From NCBI GenBank assembly GCA_025330725.1, contig JAIWND010000009.1:868001-932000 (forward strand): a stretch of DNA of 64,000 nucleotides. The letters are read 5' to 3'. Both the position numbers and the translations under genes were made by a program. The notes beneath the pieces are model-generated. The model had not been told where the DNA came from. It ran no database searches and saw only the letters and a list, made by a program, of their open reading frames with translations. The DNA comes from Chlamydoabsidia padenii. Its lineage: Eukaryota; Mucoromycota; Mucoromycetes; Mucorales; Cunninghamellaceae. Of this stretch, positions 1 through 11,165 are shown piece by piece. Each line of letters starts with the position of its first letter. Position 1 is the stretch's first letter.

Positions 1-140
1 GATGTGTCATGGTATATAGATTGATCATCGTCTTGTTCACCAGGGGAAGATGAGGTCATAGAGTTGTGTCTTGTTCGTTGTTGTTTTGTGTTGGCCCAGA
101 TCATTCGCACGAATTCTCTTGACTACCTCGTTGTTCAATA

Positions 141-183
<43 letters not shown>

Positions 184-2945
184 CGTTAGTATCAACATAA
201 TGTCTTTTTTTGTGTGGGGGGGAGGTTACCTCGATGTTTCCAAAAAGCTCGGCTTCTATCCAAGTTAATTGTTCCGCCATTTCCTGATCCGATGTAGATA
301 GTAGCATGTTGGTGTTAAAATTGATAAAAGTTGAATCCCTAGATGTAAAGTACATGTTTGTTTTGGTGGTCCATTTATCTGGTGATACTGGTTTGAGAAA
401 GGTGCTAAAAATATTTGTTGTGCTGTCCATATATCTAAAGCATCGTCGGTTTGGCTTTGTGCATAAATTGTTGATGGAGCCGTGATGATGCTTTGCATGA
501 TTTGTATAAGATGGCTTATTTGGCTGTGGTGATTTCCATAAATCGATCAGCATTGTTCCGCCAGCAAATTCTGGTCTATTCATAGTGACTGTGGGTGTTA
601 ATAGTGATGATGTTTTTGCTGCTGGATTTATTACGCTGCGTGTGTTGCTGTTGGTGGAATATGTTGGTATCAAGCTGGGTTGTCGAATAGAGTTGCTCCT
701 TTGATTTATAAAGATAGGTTTTGCTGATTTGGTGTAAATGTAAGATGGAGAGGTCATTGATGCAGATCGATAGAGCGTGATCGGATTGACAGGCAAGGTG
801 GTGGCATGTGATTTCGATGAAAAAGTATGAATCCCGTGGTTGATAGAATTGGATGCCGGTATAATAGATGATCGTTGTGAAGGTGAAGATGATGTGGTAG
901 TTAAAGAAGGAGTAGTACCCCCTTCAGTGTTGTGCCCTCTTGACATTGTGTTGCTATCGTTTGCTGCTGGATCCAATGAGCAAAAAGTATGAGTACTGGT
1001 TCCATAATACGATGAGATGAACCCGCTGTCCTTTTTTTTGTCATGATTGATTCTTGTTGTATCGCTGTCTTTTTTCCCCCAACAATCGTCGATATCATAA
1101 TCAGGTGATGGTTGTTGCGACAAAGTAAAGAGTGTATCAATGGTATGCTTTAATGATGATCCTGTTGTGGTTGTTGAAAGATGTTCGATAAGGAGGTTTA
1201 GTTGATCCCGAGTGTGTTGATGATAAAAGTCAGACCAATAGTTGGTGATCCAGGTGGTGAGCAGTAGTATAATTCTGAAAAACAATTGAGATTAGCTTGA
1301 ATACATCAAGATAGGTTTCATTCATACCTTTTTTGAAGTAGGATTGACTGTTCGGATACGCATAAATCGTTTTTGACTCTATAAAAGCGATTATACCAAG
1401 TTATTCATTAGTCAACGACAGCCTAAACTGTTAGATGTATAGATTACCTTTTTACCAAAGCTTGGATCAATTCAGTCGGGGTCATAAACTTTCGAAAGAA
1501 AATGACAAAGATAGGCAGCATTTGATCATCTGAATATAATATCGAGTTAATATGGTCTCTTGAGCATGTTTTTGATTATTAATTAACTTACCACCATGGT
1601 TCATTTCCGGGGAAACCAATCGATCAATAATATCATCCACAGTCAGACCAGTACCAAAAGAATCACTAGATCAATAAAAGAATAAATGAGATTTTATAAG
1701 CACGCTTTATTACTTTTGATATACTTACCAGCTATCCTTAGATCCCCTTCGGTAGTTGATAAAATTGTCAGTCGGGCATTTTCTTGATGGCGATATTTCG
1801 TGTAGAGGATTAGATTGTTGAGCAGTAGACTGTGTAGTTGTCGGAGCATAGACAAATCCTGTTGTTCCAGAAGGTTTGATAGGGAAATATTGATGATCCT
1901 TTTGACGAATGTCTTTTTTTCTGATGGTGTCAGTTGTCGATTTTATGCATTGGCGAATGAGCTTCATCAGTATGTGTTGAACATCTAGGGTACTAGCCGT
2001 CTTCATTTCGTAAAAAGGTACACTGTGTTGTTGAGCCAATTCTTTCCCCAAGGTAAAGTCCACTTGCCGGGATGATACCAGATCGGATTTCAGGCCAAGA
2101 AGCAAGACAGGTAATTGATGGTGAGAGTGATAGAGATCTATAAAATTAATTAATGTTAGGATATGATAAGTAGGGCAAGGAATCAATATACTTTACCTAT
2201 AAGATCTGAAACACCGATCATCGATTGTAGTTGAGTGACATCGTAACATATCAATGCAGCGTCGGCCAAAGTTGTTGTCAGACCATTTTCCTAAAGTGAA
2301 AGATGGGGTAAAAAAAAAAAATCATGACTCCAGTGAGTGATTCAAGTATGTATGCCAACTAGTTTATTATTTTACCTTTGGATCGTGATCTATTTCCAAG
2401 AACATGACATGGCGTAAATGTTCTTTGTTATCGATTTCCAGCGTGACAGAATGTTGTTGAATATCTAAATAAAGAAACCAGTTAGTAACAAACAAAGAGT
2501 TTTTCCTCACTGGTTATCATACTTTTCGTCTCTTTCAGTGTGTCGTCAAGACTAGAGAGATTGGCTTGATAATGTGGTGAAGCATTGTGAAGAGCTTGTA
2601 CAAGTAGGCTTGTTTTTCCAATATGACGTTGTCCAATCACGGCAATCACTATGGTATCCTATTGTGTGTGGAGGTGGGAAAAGAAAGAAAGTGAGCTTGT
2701 TAATCCTAGAACTGTGTGTTTATACATATATCAATGGTTTCTACTTTTTTTTTTTTTACCTGTGGATTGTCTGCCATTAAAGTTGAAGTATCATTCAATT
2801 TGTTGTTTTGACTACTATGAGTGTGTAATGATGAGTTTGAGCCGTGTCGTCTGTCAAAGATGTTTCGTAGTGTTGACTTTAAGGTACGAGTTTTAGGTTG
2901 TATAGTATTAGTCAGTATAGTCGTAAGGCGTTGTGATAATCGCAT
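1..2945 (-). CDS. Ras-like domain fused to RasGEF (Cdc25-type) exchange factor, C-terminus off the window
   Basis: Multi-exon gene read from ATG at 2945 leftwards; the left edge cuts it. After about 60 polar, basic residues comes a small-GTPase-like domain with a full P-loop (GQRHIGKT, about 2610-2635). Switch II is degenerate (EIDHDPK where Ras has DTAGQ), the base-recognition motif is LKSD rather than NKCD, and a KTAS stretch sits at the G5 position. A RasGEF N-terminal domain follows (GTGLTVDDIIDRLVSPE near 1620-1670, then FFRKFMTPTELIQALVKR near 1450-1500). A Ser/Thr-rich linker fills most of the 230-1285 exon. The catalytic RasGEF domain begins at AEQLTWIEAELFGNI and continues after an intron (123-229, containing a run of 41 T on the sense strand) as REFVRMIWA. 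RasGEF proteins load GTP on Ras at membranes. The fusion, and a non-hydrolysing regulatory GTPase-like domain, are my inference. Family call sure; precise exon ends less so. Confidence 0.85.
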
Positions 2946-3279
2946 CGCACCAACTAGACAGTAAAAGTAAGATCAGGACTGATAAGATGCGTCCACAAAC
3001 AAAACAAAAAAAAAATAAAAATAAAAGGCAAAAGAAAGAGGGAATTTCGAAGGGGGGAGTTCAAAATGTTTACTTTTATCCAAAAATTATGCAACCCAAA
3101 CCACAATGCCATTTTTTATGACCATAAAACAATGTGACATTTACCATGGACTCCTTTTTTCATACATTCCCATAACAATCACCCATTTACACCATAACAT
3201 ACATAAAAGACCAAAGACATATGACACATCCAGAAGATCAAAAGTTTCCCCCCCAGTTTATTTAATCAATAGTCAAGTT
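2946..3279. other. Short intergenic spacer
   Basis: No gene seen. The stretch is A-rich and lies upstream of the RasGEF gene and downstream of the proteasome gene, so it should hold the RasGEF promoter and the PRE8 3' end. Confidence 0.5.
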
Positions 3280-4343
3280 TTAAGCAATGTTCGCCAAATA
3301 ATCACGCACTTCGTTCAAGGTCAATTTCCTGAACAAAGGCATAGATTTTCTTTCCCCACCATGTACGCCTACTGTACCTTCACCAATAATACCTATTTCT
3401 AAACTATTTTCGGTCATTTGTCCTTCAAATCCTTCCTTGAGCTAAGATTAATAAAGAGAGAGAGAGGGCGAGGTGAGTGAATTTGTTTCAGTATGAATCA
3501 CATGCATATCATCTTCCTTACCGTCAAGATAGCGGTATGGACAGCATCTTCCAATTCCATATCATTATTGTATCTAATAAAACAAGTAAAAGAATGTCAG
3601 TCTACTACTTCAATCCATGATCAATACGTACCTTTTTTCCAAAAAGGTCTTTGCGTTAATCATATTCTTTCCAATAGCGCTTGCTTTCCAAGCCCAGTAA
3701 GAGCCAGAAGGATCGACTTGATATAAGGTAGGCCCATCAACTTCATCGTAACCAGCAATCAAAAGGGATACACCAAAAGGACGGACACCACTATTGTGAA
3801 GATAGAATGGTTAATAGCCAAGTCCTGTCTATTTTGTGTTACTATTTTACCCGCTTTGAGTATATTCTTGCATCACACCGGCGACTTCTTGCACAAGGAT
3901 TCGAGTAGGAGGTTCTTCCATATAGATACGTTTGTATTCTTGAGCAGCTTTACGAGCCTTGGCCACCAAGACACGGAAATCAGGACCCATTCCAGAGTAG
4001 ATCATACCAATGTTGGCGGATATCGATACTACTTTTTCAAGAGTCGAGTCATCCACCAGACTAGAAGCTGACTTTTTTTCAGTGGCGATCACAATACCGT
4101 TATTAGCTATTATTAAAAAAAAAAAAAAGAAAAGAAAAGAAAGTATAGGTTAGATGGGTTCATCCATTCTTTTCTTTTCTTTTCTTTTTTTTACACCAAG
4201 ACATGTCATCCGGTATTCTATTTGTTACCTTTAATGCCGACGCTGGTGACCCCTTGAGATACAGCATTCAAAGCGTATTCGATTTGGACAAGTTTTCCGG
4301 ATGGTGAGAAGGTTGTGAGTGAGAAACTATATCTATCAGCCAT
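3280..4343 (-). CDS. PRE8: 20S proteasome subunit alpha type-2
   Basis: Five-exon gene starting at ATG 4343 and ending at TAA 3280. The N-terminus ([18 protein letters not shown], then QIEYALNAV) is the proteasome alpha-subunit signature and the exact type-2 form (PSMA2/Pre8). Later exons carry [34 protein letters not shown] and a C-terminus ending in YLANIA. The total is about 235 residues, the usual length. The product is one of seven alpha-ring subunits of the 20S core particle and is not itself catalytic; the alpha ring gates substrate entry. The first intron (4107-4228, 122 nt) is longer than its neighbours and contains a strong inverted repeat. Very sure of the family and paralogue. Confidence 0.96.
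4121..4192. repeat. Intronic inverted repeat (GAAAA/CTTTT arms)
   Basis: Inside intron 1 of PRE8. The left arm 4121-4143 (A-run then repeated GAAAA) is a near-perfect reverse complement of the right arm 4169-4192 (repeated CTTTT then a T-run), with a loop of about 25 nt. The transcript could fold into a hairpin of more than 20 bp. Confidence 0.75.
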
Positions 4344-5174
4344 AATGTATCGTGTTGAGAAGTATAAATGTGAAAGAAGCACCAGAAGAGGACGCGCAAG
4401 CTTTTTTTATTTTCATCTTTTATCGCCGCCAGTCACCGTGGCCGCCTCTTCCCAAAAAATTAAGGGGGTGAAATGTTAAAGTCCCGCAGCCAATCAAAAT
4501 ACAAATTCCCGAATAGGGATTGGAAGACCCTTTTCATAGACGACACTAATCATTTGCTGTTCTTATATGCATATACCGAGACCTATAAAACGATAAGAAT
4601 GAATTATTTTGTTGGGATATTATCATAGTAAAACAACCACATCCGGAAACAGGGTGCATTTTTTGCACTTGATTCTTCTCTCACTTTCAGATGACTTTAT
4701 CGTTATGGATAGATCACCGAATGAATGATTATGCATAAAGGTCATCATCAAGGACGAGGAAAAGAAAAGTATCATACCTGGTGAAGAGGTGACTGTATAT
4801 CACATTACATATAACCAAATCGGGAAGCGGGACTCAAATTGGTCAAGGCCTTTTACCATACATACATCATCATCACAGAGCATGTCATTCTTGAGTTCTG
4901 TTTCAAGTTGTCTCTTTTCTTTTCATGATTGGCCTTTTCACTTGAGGAAAAGACCATAGCTCTGAAAGCGGGATCTGAAAACATGTTCTGCATGAATTAT
5001 TTTAAAACGCCGCCCTAAACGGGCAGAGGTGGACGGCCAACATCATTCTACTTGTGTAGGACCTGTATAGCAATCAGTTTGATTTGATGAAAGCATAGTA
5101 TGGTATAATTAAGCTCTAAAAATCAGTTTTATTTGATAAAGACATAACAAAGGTAGAAAAAAAAAAAAAGAAGG

Positions 5175-5206
<32 letters not shown>

Positions 5207-5371
5207 GTGTGTGTGAAGGGACAAAAGTACAGGGATCATGATGGGGAACTACAATAAAGTAACAATATATACCAAACCTTCAATAAAAGGAATATATGTA
5301 TAAAAAGATGTATGATGTATGGATGAGAAGAGGGAAGGAGGAAGAGAGTGAAGTATTGATCGATTACTAAT
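4344..5371. other. Intergenic region with A-tracts and promoter motifs
   Basis: About 1 kb without a convincing gene. It has A-runs at 5158-5169 and 5180-5206, the sequence GCGGGATCTGAA at 4968-4979, and on the minus strand GGCGGCGTTTTAAA at 5001-5014. Both match a motif seen in many other spacers of this window. It should hold the PRE8 promoter and the LARP1 3' end. Confidence 0.5.
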
Positions 5372-7960
5372 CTAAGCCAAGGCACCACTGATGCTTCCAC
5401 GTTGTTTCTATAAGAATAAAAGGGAGAGGATGTTAATGGTAAGTTATGTTATGTTATTTTCCATCATCTACTTACGCCATGATTAGGGACCTTGTAAGGA
5501 CCATCGACATCCTTCTTGACAGCACCGTGTTTAAAGTCATCCAAAGAATGGTATTTCTCCAAAAGTTCCTTCAACCGATCATCCACCTTGCATCGTTTCG
5601 TCTTTTTAGTTTCCTTGCGATAATGCAAATAAGCCCAGAATTTTTCAAGACCATAGAGATGACCATGTTCCACATCCATCAGAGTCAATTCCTGGAAATC
5701 ATCAAACACTTCCTTTCGGAAGCACTTTTCCAGACCATAAGAGTAGAACCTAAAGATACATTCCAAACCATAGCGGTAATCTTGATTGGCGTCTTCCACA
5801 GCGAGTTTCTTGAATTCCTTGTACATCCGTTTGTTAAAGTGGTCACGTAAAAAGTGGGACCAGAATCGGAAGAGAGTATTCATTTCTTGAGATTGACCGA
5901 CACCGAGTTGTTTGCGTTCCTTGAGTGCCTTGGCGTGGTACTTGTAGTATTTGTGTTGGACAAAACCCTTATCGCGTAACAGACTGTGTGATGGGTGTTG
6001 GAAGTTGGGGATGGAGTGGGCCATATCCATAGACGAGCCTAATTCGATTGATTTACTGAGTGACGAGGCAATGTCGCTAGGGTGGTAAGCTTGATCCGAT
6101 AAAACCCAACCGACATCAGCATGATCCACCTTCTTGCTTGTAGTCGAGCCATTGGTTAGAGAGGAAGGTGTGGCGGTAGATCGAAGACTGCCGCTGTAGA
6201 ATGCACTGGTGGGAAGTGATTCAGGTTGGACAGGGTAGAATCGAGGTGCTTGTTGTTTTTTGATAGGTTTGGCTTCGGTGGTGGTGTTCTCCTTGGTGTC
6301 TTCCTTTTGTTTATTAAAGTGTTCCCGATCAACAGTAGCAACCTTTTCGTTCTTGGTCTTGGTAGAGCCACCTAAACCGGATTCATATTGATAAAGACCT
6401 TCGTTAATCATGTCGGAGATTTCGTCATTCATCTTGGCACGATCAAAGGAGGTGTGAGATCGATCGCGTTTACGTTGAGTTACAATCATGATACGAGCAA
6501 TCATATCATCATCCACAAGGTCGTCGTCATCTTCATCGTCGAATTCAGAGTCGTCGTCGGACAAGTAGTATTTCTTGACAGTGTTCGGTCGGCTTCCATC
6601 CACCCATTCGTCATCAAAGTTGAATAAATCGTCTTCGTCTTCTTGTTTGGTCTTTGGCTTTGTTGAAGGAGTAGATTTTTTCATTGATGCTGGTAAAGTT
6701 GGTACAGGTGCTGCTGAAGGTTTGGCGGGAAGAGTTGGTGTTGATTTGATAGGTGCAGGAGTTGTAGTGATGGTGTCCTTCTTTTCAGGTGTTGTTGTAG
6801 TGGCGGGAGCAGTAGCAGTAGTAGAGGCATTACGAGGAGGCAACACCCACATTTCCCAACCTTCCTTTTTCCGAATCTTCTTTTCAGGAGTGACTTCAAC
6901 GATTTGACTTGAAGTGAGAGCATCATGAATCAGAGACAAATCAGTAGAGAGACCCTTGATACGATTAAAGTTGGCCAAGACAGAGAGATCAACAAAACCA
7001 TTGGTATCCATTTTGTTGCGTAAAAAGATATCCTTGCACAAGTTGTCAATGCTAAAGTAGTATTCGATTTGTTGAGCAATATACATCTTGAGCATATCTT
7101 CATGGACGTAGACAGGACGACGATTGTTAAATCCACGATATTGCCCATTTCCATTACGAGGACCCCGGCGAGAAGTGAATGTGCTGTTGTGGTTGGAGGT
7201 GTAATTTCGTTCCTTGTGATTATTAGATCGAGTGGTGGATTCTTTATTCAATGATCGTGGTGTAGGTGTGGTAGGTTGAGAAGTAGGTCCATCCTTCTTG
7301 ACAGGTGCGGTTTTATCGGTATTGATGGTCATTGTATCCTTGATTGGTTTGTCGTTTTCTTTGTTACTGCTATCGTCTTTGTTGTTGTTAACAGATTCTT
7401 TATCTTTGTTGGAAGGTTGATTTGTCGTGCGTCGAGGTTTACGAGTTCCTGTTGACTTTTTGATACCATTGTTGCTTCCACGACCAGAACCATGACGTTG
7501 TGATGACGAAGAAGAGTAGTTGATAGTAGGTGTATAAGGTGTTCCACGACCCTTGGCTATGTAGAAGATAAAACCATTCATAAGTTAGTCAAGAACAATT
7601 ACAAAGGATAAAAGCATTCAATTTTACCTTTAGGTACAATGATCTTTTCTTCTTTTACTTCTTCTTTATCTTGTTTTTCTAGAGCTTCCTTTGGTGCAGG
7701 CCAGGACAATTCTTCTTTATCTACAAGAAGAGAAAAAAAAAAAAAAAGAGAGAGAGAGAGGGATGTCAGGTAACTGTGGTGTGTCATTTTTTTTTTTTTT
7801 ACTTCCCCACTTTTAAATTACCTAAAAGAGTACTGCCTTCTGACGATTGTTTGACTTGCCAGACATTAACCTTTGGAATAGGAGCAGGGACAATTCGAGT
7901 TTCAGTGGTAGTTTGTTCAGTGTCTTCGACAGGTGGATTGACGTTTGTAGCGCTAACCAT
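5372..7960 (-). CDS. La-related protein 1 (LARP1/Slr1-like)
   Basis: Four-exon gene from ATG 7960 to TAG 5372. Two short acidic exons (7960-7822 and about 7720-7640) precede the main exon 7581-5476, and a short last exon ends GSISGALA. Domains in order are a low-complexity Ser/Thr/Asn-rich N-terminus; a La motif ([19 protein letters not shown], then [19 protein letters not shown]); a long disordered acidic and Thr/Pro-rich middle with clusters of D and E; and a C-terminal DM15 region with three repeats ([45 protein letters not shown]). La motif plus DM15 defines the LARP1 class, which binds mRNA ends and regulates translation of ribosomal-protein mRNAs downstream of TORC1 in other eukaryotes; that role is inferred from the family. 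Length is about 790 residues. Confidence 0.93.
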
Positions 7961-8571
7961 GATCAATTTGTGTTTTAGACAGAGAAGAAAAGTAAAGTTC
8001 CCCTCACTTTTTTTATTTTTATTCAGTCAGGGCAATCAAGTCACTGGGCCTCTCAGCCACAAGAAATCCTGGTGGGATTCGAAATCCCCCTCCAACAAAG
8101 AACCCTCCACCAGTATGGATCTTTGTATGGTCCCGTCTACACTATTCTTGTTCATTAGTTTCATAGTGTAGTGAGATCATAATGAAATATGGGTATACTA
8201 TTGATCTTTGTGATGATGATCAGTTTTTTAATTTCACACCCTTCTGTCCTAATTCGGAATGTCGGGATGTGAAATTGCATGAGCGACGATCGTAAAACGA
8301 TGAGTGTGAAAGAAGGGGTAGGAGGGAGAATCTTCTCCTGACTAACCCCCTTAGGTTTAAATAATTGTCTTGATGGCAGTAATTACCAACTCCTTTTTTT
8401 TTATAATGTGTACTCTTCTTCTTTTTCTTTTCTTTCACACCTTTCTTTTACTTGTTCTTCCTCCATTCTTTTATCTATCCTATCTACATTCGTTTGATTA
8501 CTTATATATAATTATATTACCATACATTCCTTACTTTGTAATACTTAATCTCCCACCATCCCAAACAATCA
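7961..8571. other. Divergent intergenic region between LARP1 and the tetraspanin
   Basis: About 0.6 kb separating two divergently transcribed starts; both promoters must lie here. It is pyrimidine-rich toward the tetraspanin start. TGGGATTCGAAATC near 8080 and TCGGGATGTGAAAT near 8260 resemble the recurrent spacer motif. No ORF of note. Confidence 0.5.
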
Positions 8572-9569
8572 ATGACTTGTTGTGAAAGGTACAGTACATT
8601 TTGAAGAAGGCCATTCAATGTCGGGATTTGAAATGCTCATCCCGTTATGCCTGTAGACTTAGTAAAGGATACTTGATACTGGTAAATTTTTTGATTGCCT
8701 GTTTCGGAAGTGCATTGGTAGCTTTCGGTATAACAACTAGTGAAAGAAAGTTTGCTGATGCTATTCTATTCCCAGTCAACATCTTGAAGAGTAAGTAAGA
8801 AACTAAAGACAAAATGTAACTCCTTTGTGAACGATATTTTGCTAAATGCTATCTATTCTTATCTCCTTGATCTCCTTGATCTCACTTTCCCTCCCCCCCC
8901 TTTTTTTTTACATCTTTTTGATTAGTGATTAATATATTAGGTGTTGTCATTCTATTTGCAGCCGTTATTGGCACGATTGGTGCGTTTTACCGAGAGAAGA
9001 AAACGATTCACATCATTTACTTGGTAGTGGTCATCATTGCTTTTGTATTCCAAGTTGTAACTGCGATAGTCGTTTATCAGCTGACCGCCAATACAAAGAT
9101 ATGGTTAAGCAAAATATGGTCCGAAGAAACAAAGGAATACCGTGAATATGCCCAGAACAAGGTAAGGTCTTTTTTTTTGCATGACGGCGGGATTTTAAAA
9201 TTTTGTTTGCCCAAATAGTTTTCATGTTGTGGATTTGCTAATCCATTAGATCATCCTGTGGTGACCAACATTTGTTCAGCAACAGATAATAAAAGCAACA
9301 ACCCTCCATGTTTTGAGCCTCTTGTCCATTTCATTGCTCATGAACTGGCGATTGTTTATATCATTCTCTTCTCGGCCATCAGTATTGAATTGCTTGCAAT
9401 ATGTAATAGTATCACTCTACTTTGTACTCGAATGATTTACTCTGCCGATGCCATCTCTCTACAAAAGTTGAAGAAAAGTTCAGCTACTTTGGTAGATTCT
9501 GCCATTGATCCCTCATCAGACTCGTACGACATCAAAACTCCTTACCACTATAATGATTACAGAAAGTAA
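8572..9569 (+). CDS. Tetraspanin
   Basis: Four exons: 8572-8588, 8657-8790, 8926-9161 and 9219-9569, giving 245 residues. I place the start at ATG 8572 because a 17-nt first exon (MTCCE...) splices in frame to RLSKGYLILVNF, whereas the second exon has no usable ATG. Four membrane segments are visible: GYLILVNFLIACFG; MINILGVVILFAAVIG; IIYLVVVIIAFVFQVV; and AIVYIILFSAISIELL. Between segments 3 and 4 is the extracellular loop with the diagnostic CCG motif (FSCCGF) and two further cysteines (NICSA, PPCF) that would form the two conserved disulfides. The cytoplasmic tail is hydrophilic. Tetraspanins organise membrane microdomains; the specific role here is unknown. Introns 1 and 3 each carry a copy of the GCGG-TTTRAA-like spacer motif. 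Confidence 0.87.
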
Positions 9570-9786
9570 AAAAAAAAACACATACAATAAATCAAAGACA
9601 GTGTATAGTAATACTCAGCCGAGGCATGAATTTCAGGGCACGAATGTTCAAATCCCGCCGATGTCCCTTTTGGGTGTGTGACTTTTTGAGGGGATGGGGG
9701 CTACAAAAACATAAACACTTTTTTTTTTTTTTTTCTTTCCATCCTTTCCTCTTTTATTCAACACAATCTTTTTATAAATCGATATC

Positions 9787-10103
9787 ATGTTTGGTCTTCG
9801 CAAATTCAACACTCCTATCCTCCGTCCTGCTGGTCCCTTCATCGCTGGCGGTATTACTGTCCTTTACCTCGTCGCCAAGATGCAAGATGCTATGATCAAC
9901 TGTAAGTCAACTACCCCTTCCAACGATTCAATTACTAACACATACTTCTCTCTTCCATAGCTGACCAATACAGAAACGATCCCAGAAACCCTGCTTGTAT
10001 GTAGACATATATAAAATATAAAAAAAAAACGACAATGTAATTACCATTACTCATTTTTCTCTCTCTCTTTATCATAGTGTCTGCTGGCAAGAAGGACCAC
10101 TAA
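9787..10103 (+). CDS. ATP18: Mitochondrial ATP synthase subunit j (Atp18), 58 aa
   Basis: A very small three-exon gene: 9787-9901, 9961-9996 and 10078-10103. The protein begins MFGLRKFNTPILRP, has one hydrophobic segment (GPFIAGGITVLYLVAK), then the subunit-j signature YRNDPRNP, and ends SAGKKDH. Both splice joins keep the frame. Atp18 is a single-pass inner-membrane subunit of the Fo part of F1Fo ATP synthase, next to subunit a. The length matches fungal Atp18. A run of T (about 9719-9734) lies about 50 bp upstream of the start, a pattern seen at several genes here. AATAAATAAA near 10195 suits 3'-end formation. Confidence 0.93.
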
Positions 10104-10496
10104 ATTAGTCAATGACCACCTTACTAGATTGTATTTGTTATCTTTTACCACTCACACCCTTTTTTTATATATACTTGTCTTTGCAAAAGCAAACAATAAA
10201 TAAAACAGACTTTTACTTGTAAACAATAGGCTCATGGTTGGGCAATATGGATTAGAGTCGTTTATATTGTGACATGATGTTGGTTTTATATAGTCTTTAT
10301 TATAGGATAATGGTTCATAAAGAGGTGGATTGTTTTATTGATTAAAAGTAGGTACGACTTTACTACACTATACACTATTACACCTTGTCCCACTAGTATG
10401 GTTATGGCAGTAAGGAGATCACTGTCGGAATAAAAGTTTGTTAAAAAGTGTTATACATTCATCAGATACCTTTTTTTTTTCCTGTATACTTTACCT

Positions 10497-10880
10497 TCAG
10501 AGCAAGGAGTTATGCGGTCCCCCTTATTGTCAGTGCCCATCTAGTTGGTTTATGCTTACCCCTTGATGTATCAGTGGCGGGCAAACCCCATTACCTTTAC
10601 CACGTTTTGACAATAAACAAAAAAGATAACATGGTTGACCCATAACATCATCTGTGTACCTATTGGAGAATACTTTGTCGCCTTGTTGTATTACCTCGAG
10701 TCAAGTTGATTTCGCCATTCCATTAGGTAGTGCTGGATCCTAGTTTCCCTAATGATAGTGAGCTAAAACGTCGATTTCAATTGCTATTAGACCTGTTATC
10801 ATTATTGCCAAGTTCTGGAGAGATTGACGGTGTGAATACTGCCTTGGTGGAAGAGGGATTGTTTAGACTACCTGTAATGT
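10497..10880 (+). pseudogene. Possible decayed coding remnant, unrecognised
   Basis: One frame from 10497 to the TAG at 10880 reads as protein-like sequence (for example SAHLVGLCLPLDVSVAG, then VLDPSFPNDSELKRRF and LLLDLLSLLPSSGEIDG) but is broken by TAA and TAG within about 250 bp. Splicing at GTAG-like sites could remove some stops, so a small spliced gene is an alternative. I recognise no family. It lies between ATP18 and the convergent AGC kinase. Confidence 0.3.
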
Positions 10881-11165
10881 AGATAAAAAGATTTACAAGG
10901 CGGGAAAAAGAAGGAGAAGATAAAAAAAAAAAGTTGGGGCAAGATTAAATTGAAACGCCGATACGGAGCAAAGACGGGATATATGCATGCACGAGTTTCG
11001 TACTACGATCTGCATAAATGATTATGAACAACCATATACAACAAGTCAAAAGGTTTATATTTATTGAAGAGAATAAGAATGGAATATATACTAAGTATCA
11101 ACAGAATAAAATAAATATGAAAAAAAGTAATTACATGAGGGAGAAGGGGGGAAAGACGGCTATAT

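Noticed and set aside
101..230. Poly-Phe extension and following residues of the RasGEF frame (through the T-run)
   Set aside because: It reads through an intron. Splicing from the GTAACC donor at 229 to the acceptor at 123-125 restores the conserved RasGEF sequence.
8601..8656. Open frame upstream of the first tetraspanin membrane segment
   Set aside because: It has no ATG and ends upstream at TGA; a 17-nt exon at 8572 spliced to 8657 gives a better tetraspanin start.
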